Assembly (NCBI GenBank): GCA_964469555.1 | Contig: CAYYAQ010000183.1 | Location: forward strand, 1 to 10,406 | DNA length: 10,406 bases | Source: CAYYAQ01 sp964469555 | GTDB lineage: Bacteria > Planctomycetota > UBA1135 > UBA2386 | Direction: 5' to 3' | Part shown: positions 6,815 to 10,406 of the stretch, piece by piece | How the letters are laid out: every line of letters begins with the position of its first letter | Position numbering within the stretch: position 1 is the first letter of the stretch | The notes under the pieces: model-generated | What the model was told of the DNA's origin: nothing | What the model saw: only the letters and a program-made list of their open reading frames with translations | Databases searched by the model: none | Position numbers and translations under genes: made by a program

Positions 6815-7813
6815 TTAGCGGCTGAAGAGTCGATCCCGGTAGGGCGTTCGTGCCGCGAGTACGAGGGCCTGCTGATGCTGCCCGGCCTCGCTGAGCTCGT
6901 CGATGCGTTGCCGTAGGACCCGGAGCACCGTCCGCTCTTCGGGCAACAACTCGCGGAGCCGCAGATAGGTGTCGAGTTTGTTGAGGACCGACCTGGTGCG
7001 GGTAATCCTGTGGTCGCTGTTCCAGCTCTGGATGCGGCGCATGACTGTCCTTGCCGTGAGGCGCTGGCGGAATCGGGGTAGCCGGTCTTCCATGCCGCTC
7101 GCCCGTTCGTGCTGACTCGCCAGGTGTAGCCGGGTCATCTCGGCCCAGCGCTTGGCGATCACCCGCCTCGACGCTGTCTGTCGTTTCGCGCGCCCGCGTT
7201 TCTGAATCGCGATCCAGGCATCGCGCATTCTCTTGACGTCGTTGACCTTCTTTGCGGACTTGTATTCCTTCTTGAGTGCCTCGAGTTCCGAGTCGACCTG
7301 CAGAGTCTCGCCGCGGAAGTCGTTCAGTTGACGACGGACGATGGGCCGCGGATCGCGGACCTGCGAGTACTGCTTCGTCAGATCGACCAGTTTGGCACGC
7401 AGTTGATCGAGCTTCTTCGAGTCATTGGCTTTCAGGGCGTCGGCGAAGGCGTCGACCTCGAGCCGGCGGATGAACCCCGTGGTGACTCCCCCTGCCGGGT
7501 AGACGCCCTTCTCACCGAGCGCGCGGACGTATTTCCGTCGATCGGCGATTTTCCAGCTGAATTCCCACAGCCGCAGGGTCGCTAGCTCGGATTGGAAGTT
7601 TGAGAGATTCGAGGCCTGCATGGCCTCCTTGTAGGTCTTGACCGCCTTGTCTCGGTCGGCGTGCAGAAGTTCCGCCATCCATCCATCCAGGAACTTGTTC
7701 TTCGTCGCGTTCTTCATGTCCACGTCCGACGCCTCCTGTCCGCGGAGGCCAGCTCCGAGGATGCCGCAGATACAGAGCGACAAGGTCAGTGGCTGCGACG
7801 GGCAGCGGATCAT
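6815..7813 (-). CDS. Secreted, helical, basic protein coupled to the two-component system
   Basis: I do not recognise a named family. The 332-residue product has an N-terminal signal peptide (PLTLSLCICGILGAGLRGQEASD, about residues 8-30), so it should be periplasmic or secreted. The mature part looks almost entirely alpha-helical and strongly basic, with heptad-like stretches (LDQLRAKLVDLTKQYSQV, VDSELEALKKEYKSAKKVND) and a TPR-like beginning (WMAELLHADRDKAVKTYKEAM). The C-terminal third is Arg-rich. No catalytic motif is visible. The ATG at 7811-7813 overlaps the TGA of the response regulator (ATGA), and GGAG sits 8 nt upstream. This start is strongly supported, and translation is probably coupled. 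As the third gene of a kinase-regulator unit it may be an accessory sensor or a regulated exported effector. That role is inferred from position only. Confidence 0.8.
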   Translation of the reverse strand: MIRCPSQPLTLSLCICGILGAGLRGQEASDVDMKNATKNKFLDGWMAELLHADRDKAVKTYKEAMQASNLSNFQSELATLRLWEFSWKIADRRKYVRALGEKGVYPAGGVTTGFIRRLEVDAFADALKANDSKKLDQLRAKLVDLTKQYSQVRDPRPIVRRQLNDFRGETLQVDSELEALKKEYKSAKKVNDVKRMRDAWIAIQKRGRAKRQTASRRVIAKRWAEMTRLHLASQHERASGMEDRLPRFRQRLTARTVMRRIQSWNSDHRITRTRSVLNKLDTYLRLRELLPEERTVLRVLRQRIDELSEAGQHQQALVLAARTPYRDRLFSR

Positions 7814-8526
7814 GCGTCGATCTCCGCCGACTCGAACCGGTAGCCGATTCCGTGGACGGTGACCACGTGCTGCGGTTCGTCGGGAGTGAGTTCGACCTTC
7901 TTCCGCAAGCGCGCGATGTGGTTGTCCACCGTGCGCGTCGTGGGAAGGTGCACGTAGCCCCACACCTTGCTCAGCAGATCACCACGGGTGATGACCTCGT
8001 CCTGGTGGTCGATCAGCATCCGCAGGATCTCGGCTTCGTAGCGGGAGAGTTGGTGTTCCGAGTCGCCACACGTGACCGAGAAGCGCTTGAAGTCCACGGT
8101 GAGTTGCGGGAAATGGAAGAGGTCCTTCTTGGTCGAGGTCGCGGCACCATCCGTTGTGCGACGCAGCACGGCGCGGATGCGAGCCGTCAGTTCTCCGAGT
8201 CCGAAGGGCTTCGTCACGTAGTCGTCGGCGCCGAGCTCGAGTCCCTTGACCTTTTCATGATCCATGCCTTTTGCAGAGATGATGATGACCGGGGTGTTGT
8301 GGCCGGCGGCGCGTAGTTGGCGGAGGATCTCGATCCCGTCGACTTCGGGGAGCATCAGGTCCAGCAAGATGAGCGTGTGCCCGTTCTGCATCGCCTTGTT
8401 CATTCCCTCGGTGCCGGTGGCTGCCGTGTCGACCACGTAGCCGTCGAGTTCGAGGTTGTGCTTGAGGCCGTCCCTGAGGTTGGGCTCGTCTTCGATGACG
8501 AGGATGTTCGGTTTCGTCTCGGTCAT
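7810..8526 (-). CDS. OmpR/PhoB-type response regulator
   Basis: This is the transcription factor of a two-component system, with a receiver domain (about 6-120) and a winged-helix DNA-binding domain (about 134-235). Receiver residues are all present: acidic pair Glu12/Asp13 (VIEDEP), phosphoacceptor Asp56 (LILLDLMLPEVDG), Ser84 (IIISAK) and Lys106 (YVTKPFG). The C-terminal half shows LSRYEAEILRMLIDHQDEVITRGDLL and the TRTVDNHIARLRKKVE recognition helix, followed by VHGIGYRFE. Length is standard at 238 residues. The ATG (8524-8526) overlaps the kinase stop as ATGA, and its own stop overlaps the next gene's ATG the same way. It should be phosphorylated by the upstream kinase. Target genes cannot be deduced. 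Confidence 0.96.
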   Translation of the reverse strand: MTETKPNILVIEDEPNLRDGLKHNLELDGYVVDTAATGTEGMNKAMQNGHTLILLDLMLPEVDGIEILRQLRAAGHNTPVIIISAKGMDHEKVKGLELGADDYVTKPFGLGELTARIRAVLRRTTDGAATSTKKDLFHFPQLTVDFKRFSVTCGDSEHQLSRYEAEILRMLIDHQDEVITRGDLLSKVWGYVHLPTTRTVDNHIARLRKKVELTPDEPQHVVTVHGIGYRFESAEIDA

Positions 8527-10406
8527 GATTCTTCGTCGGACGCTTCTGATGATTCGGGGGCGTTGGCGAGGGGTAGTGTGATACGCACGGTGGTTCCGCC
8601 GTCGGGGCGGGAAAGAGCTTCGACCTTGCCGTCGTGCGACCGGGCAAAGTGATCGACCATGCTCAGGCCGAGGCCGGCACCGCGGGCCTCTCCGGCGTTG
8701 GAGGCTCGGTAGAAGTCCTCAAAGATCTTGTCGTGTTCACCGACCGGGATCCCGACGCCGCGGTCGCTTACTTCGAGGACGGCGCTGCCGTTGCGGCGTT
8801 CGACGGAGACGTCCAGAGACCGTTCCGGTGCGTCATTCGGCGTGTATTTGAGGGCGTTCTCCAGGAGGTTCACGAGGGAGCTGGCAAGGCCGCGGGGGTC
8901 GACGTCGGCGTGCAGCCCAACGGAGATGTTGCCCACGAGGTGCAATCCCTGTGCCTCCACGTGCGGAAGGTACTCTTCTGTTACCGCCTCTACCAACTTA
9001 CCGATATCGATGCGCTCCTTCTCGTAGATGAACGTCCCGGCCTCCATTTGCGAGAAACTCAGGATGCGCTCGACCATGTTAGTCAATCTGTCCGCCTCCG
9101 TGGTGATGATGTCGGCAAAGCGGGTTACCTGTCCCTCGTCCTTGGTTCGGCCCAGACCCAGGGTCTCGCCGTACATCTTGATCACTGCCAAGGGCGTTTT
9201 GAGTTCGTGGCTCACTCGGGAGAGTAGGAGGACTTTCATCTGGGCCAGCTCGGTCTCTCGCTTGACCGACCGGATCAACAAGAACGCGGCGGCGGCGGCG
9301 ACGACCACAAGGATGAGTCCGAGAATTGCCTGATTCTTGATGGCTGGCTGGATGTCGACGGGGTCGGTGATGGGAATGGCTACGAACTCGAGCCCGGCGA
9401 GGCGAGATACGACCGGGGTAAAAACGATGTTGCTCTCGATTCCCTCCACGACGGGTAGCAGGGCGACTCCCGTTGAGTCGTTGACCGAAAGGGCGACGTT
9501 GCCGGGGGTGCTGGTCGGGGTGACCGCCAGTCTACTGCCCAGGAGGCCCGGAAGGTCGAGGATGAGGCCGATCCACGCGGCGGATCCGTCGAAGCGGTTG
9601 GTCTCCGCCAGGAGGGAGGGCCGCATGACGAGGAGTCGGGTGCCTTCGTCCGTCGTCAGCGCGTGGAAAATCACCCCCTCGTGCTCGTAGCGACGCCCGC
9701 CCGCCTTTTCGAAGCGGAGTCGACTCCTCGCGTGCAACTCGTATTCCGTTGCGAATCGGCGCCCCGCGTCCAGGGTCTGCTTCAACTCGAGCGCGCGGTC
9801 CCGACGCTGGATGTAGCGCGGGTCGGAATCCGCCCGGATGTCCTGGACGATCTCTCCGACGACCCAGTCGAGCAGGTCGTCTGCGATGTAGTCGATGTAG
9901 TCCTGCTGACCGGTGCACACCTTGTCGAGAACCCGGATCAGGTCGTCGTCGCGGTTCAGGTTGATCTGGGCCTGCCGCAGATCGCTGAGCAGCATCACCG
10001 CCGCCGCGTCTTCTGTCGGCTCGCGTTGGCAGATCGCTTCCGCGTGGAGGGACGCACTGAAGTACGTGTTGCTCGCGATGTCCGGTTCGTCGTCGTCGAG
10101 GTCGTAGAGCGCGGCGAGCCTGAAATAGGCCCACATGAGACCTTCGTTGTGGTCTCGGGAGCTTCGGTGGCGACTGATGTACGAATCGTAGCAACTGACC
10201 GCGCCGTCGTAGTCCTTCAGATCCGTGAGGATGCTGGCCCGCAATAGTTCGCGCTCGATGTCCTGCGTCCTGGGAAACGTGCTCAGTGGCGCGGATGGCG
10301 GTTTGGCTTGCGGTGGGCGTGGCGCGATCAGGTTGAAGTCCTCGTCCACGACGAACGACTGGAGGATGAACGGTTTGGCGCCGATCTGACTCGAAGCTTC
10401 GACCAC
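8523..10406 (-). CDS. Sensor histidine kinase, 5' end outside window
   Basis: This is a membrane sensor kinase, the partner of the response regulator that follows. The frame is open to the window edge; the GTG there may not be the real start. Residue numbers count from the edge. Residues 50-230 are helical and TPR-like (LLRASILTDLKDYDGAVSCY, FRLAALYDLDDDEPDIASNT). Residues 235-355 look mixed alpha/beta. One transmembrane helix lies at about 359-379 (ILGLILVVVAAAAAFLLI); a second, N-terminal one is expected upstream. The HisKA domain has SHELKTPLAVIKMYGETL with phospho-acceptor His400 (codon 9207-9209). The ATPase domain has the N-box LVNLLENALKYTP (511-523), G1 DRGVGIP (548-554), F-box FEDFYRAS (562-569) and G2 GAGLGLSM (576-583). 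All key residues are present, so the kinase should be active. The acidic tail after 612 is unremarkable. Confidence 0.95.
   Translation of the reverse strand: MVEASSQIGAKPFILQSFVVDEDFNLIAPRPPQAKPPSAPLSTFPRTQDIERELLRASILTDLKDYDGAVSCYDSYISRHRSSRDHNEGLMWAYFRLAALYDLDDDEPDIASNTYFSASLHAEAICQREPTEDAAAVMLLSDLRQAQINLNRDDDLIRVLDKVCTGQQDYIDYIADDLLDWVVGEIVQDIRADSDPRYIQRRDRALELKQTLDAGRRFATEYELHARSRLRFEKAGGRRYEHEGVIFHALTTDEGTRLLVMRPSLLAETNRFDGSAAWIGLILDLPGLLGSRLAVTPTSTPGNVALSVNDSTGVALLPVVEGIESNIVFTPVVSRLAGLEFVAIPITDPVDIQPAIKNQAILGLILVVVAAAAAFLLIRSVKRETELAQMKVLLLSRVSHELKTPLAVIKMYGETLGLGRTKDEGQVTRFADIITTEADRLTNMVERILSFSQMEAGTFIYEKERIDIGKLVEAVTEEYLPHVEAQGLHLVGNISVGLHADVDPRGLASSLVNLLENALKYTPNDAPERSLDVSVERRNGSAVLEVSDRGVGIPVGEHDKIFEDFYRASNAGEARGAGLGLSMVDHFARSHDGKVEALSRPDGGTTVRITLPLANAPESSEASDEES

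Noticed and set aside
1..10406. Mobile element, CRISPR array, toxin-antitoxin or defence island
   Set aside because: No regularly spaced repeats, transposase, integrase or terminal inverted repeats were seen. The single NYN domain with a disordered tail has no antitoxin-like partner beside it.

Overview
This is a GC-rich, gene-dense window (about 65% G+C by eye) from a Gram-negative-type bacterium. Planctomycetota or a related lineage is my best guess. The reasons are circumstantial: a Tat-exported glycosylasparaginase, secreted EF-hand and helical-repeat proteins, GTG/TTG starts, and a long sensor kinase with a large extracytoplasmic part. The phylum is an inference (moderate to low confidence). 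I see no tRNA, rRNA, CRISPR array, integrase, transposase or phage gene. Almost all of the window is ordinary coding sequence, and no gene-free stretch exceeds 300 bases.

Layout. (1) Bases 2-4025, plus strand: the 3' part of an RluA-family pseudouridine synthase, a TruD-type tRNA pseudouridine-13 synthase, an S-methyl-5'-thioadenosine phosphorylase whose start overlaps truD by 8 nt, and a Tat-signal glycosylasparaginase gene broken by one frameshift near 3332-3338. (2) Bases 4026-4138: a convergent gap with two small hairpins. (3) Bases 4139-6070, minus strand: a disordered, Arg-Asp-rich protein ending in a NYN/PIN-like nuclease domain, followed after a few bases by a secreted EF-hand protein. 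(4) Bases 6071-6323: a divergent intergenic region. (5) Bases 6324-6788, plus strand: a small lipoprotein with a TTG start and a good Shine-Dalgarno sequence. (6) Bases 6815-10406, minus strand: a sensor histidine kinase (5' end outside the window), an OmpR-type response regulator and a secreted helical protein. These three are joined by two ATGA stop/start overlaps and very probably form one translationally coupled unit.

How the genes work together. The first block is RNA modification plus methylthioadenosine salvage; the link between the two is not obvious. The last block is a complete two-component system with a third, exported product, which makes that product a candidate accessory sensor or output. 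The NYN and EF-hand genes probably share a transcript, but they should act in different compartments. I found no clear evidence for a wholly new multi-gene system. The most distinctive items are the kinase/regulator/secreted-protein unit, the NYN protein with its Arg-Asp tail, and the single-lesion glycosylasparaginase gene.
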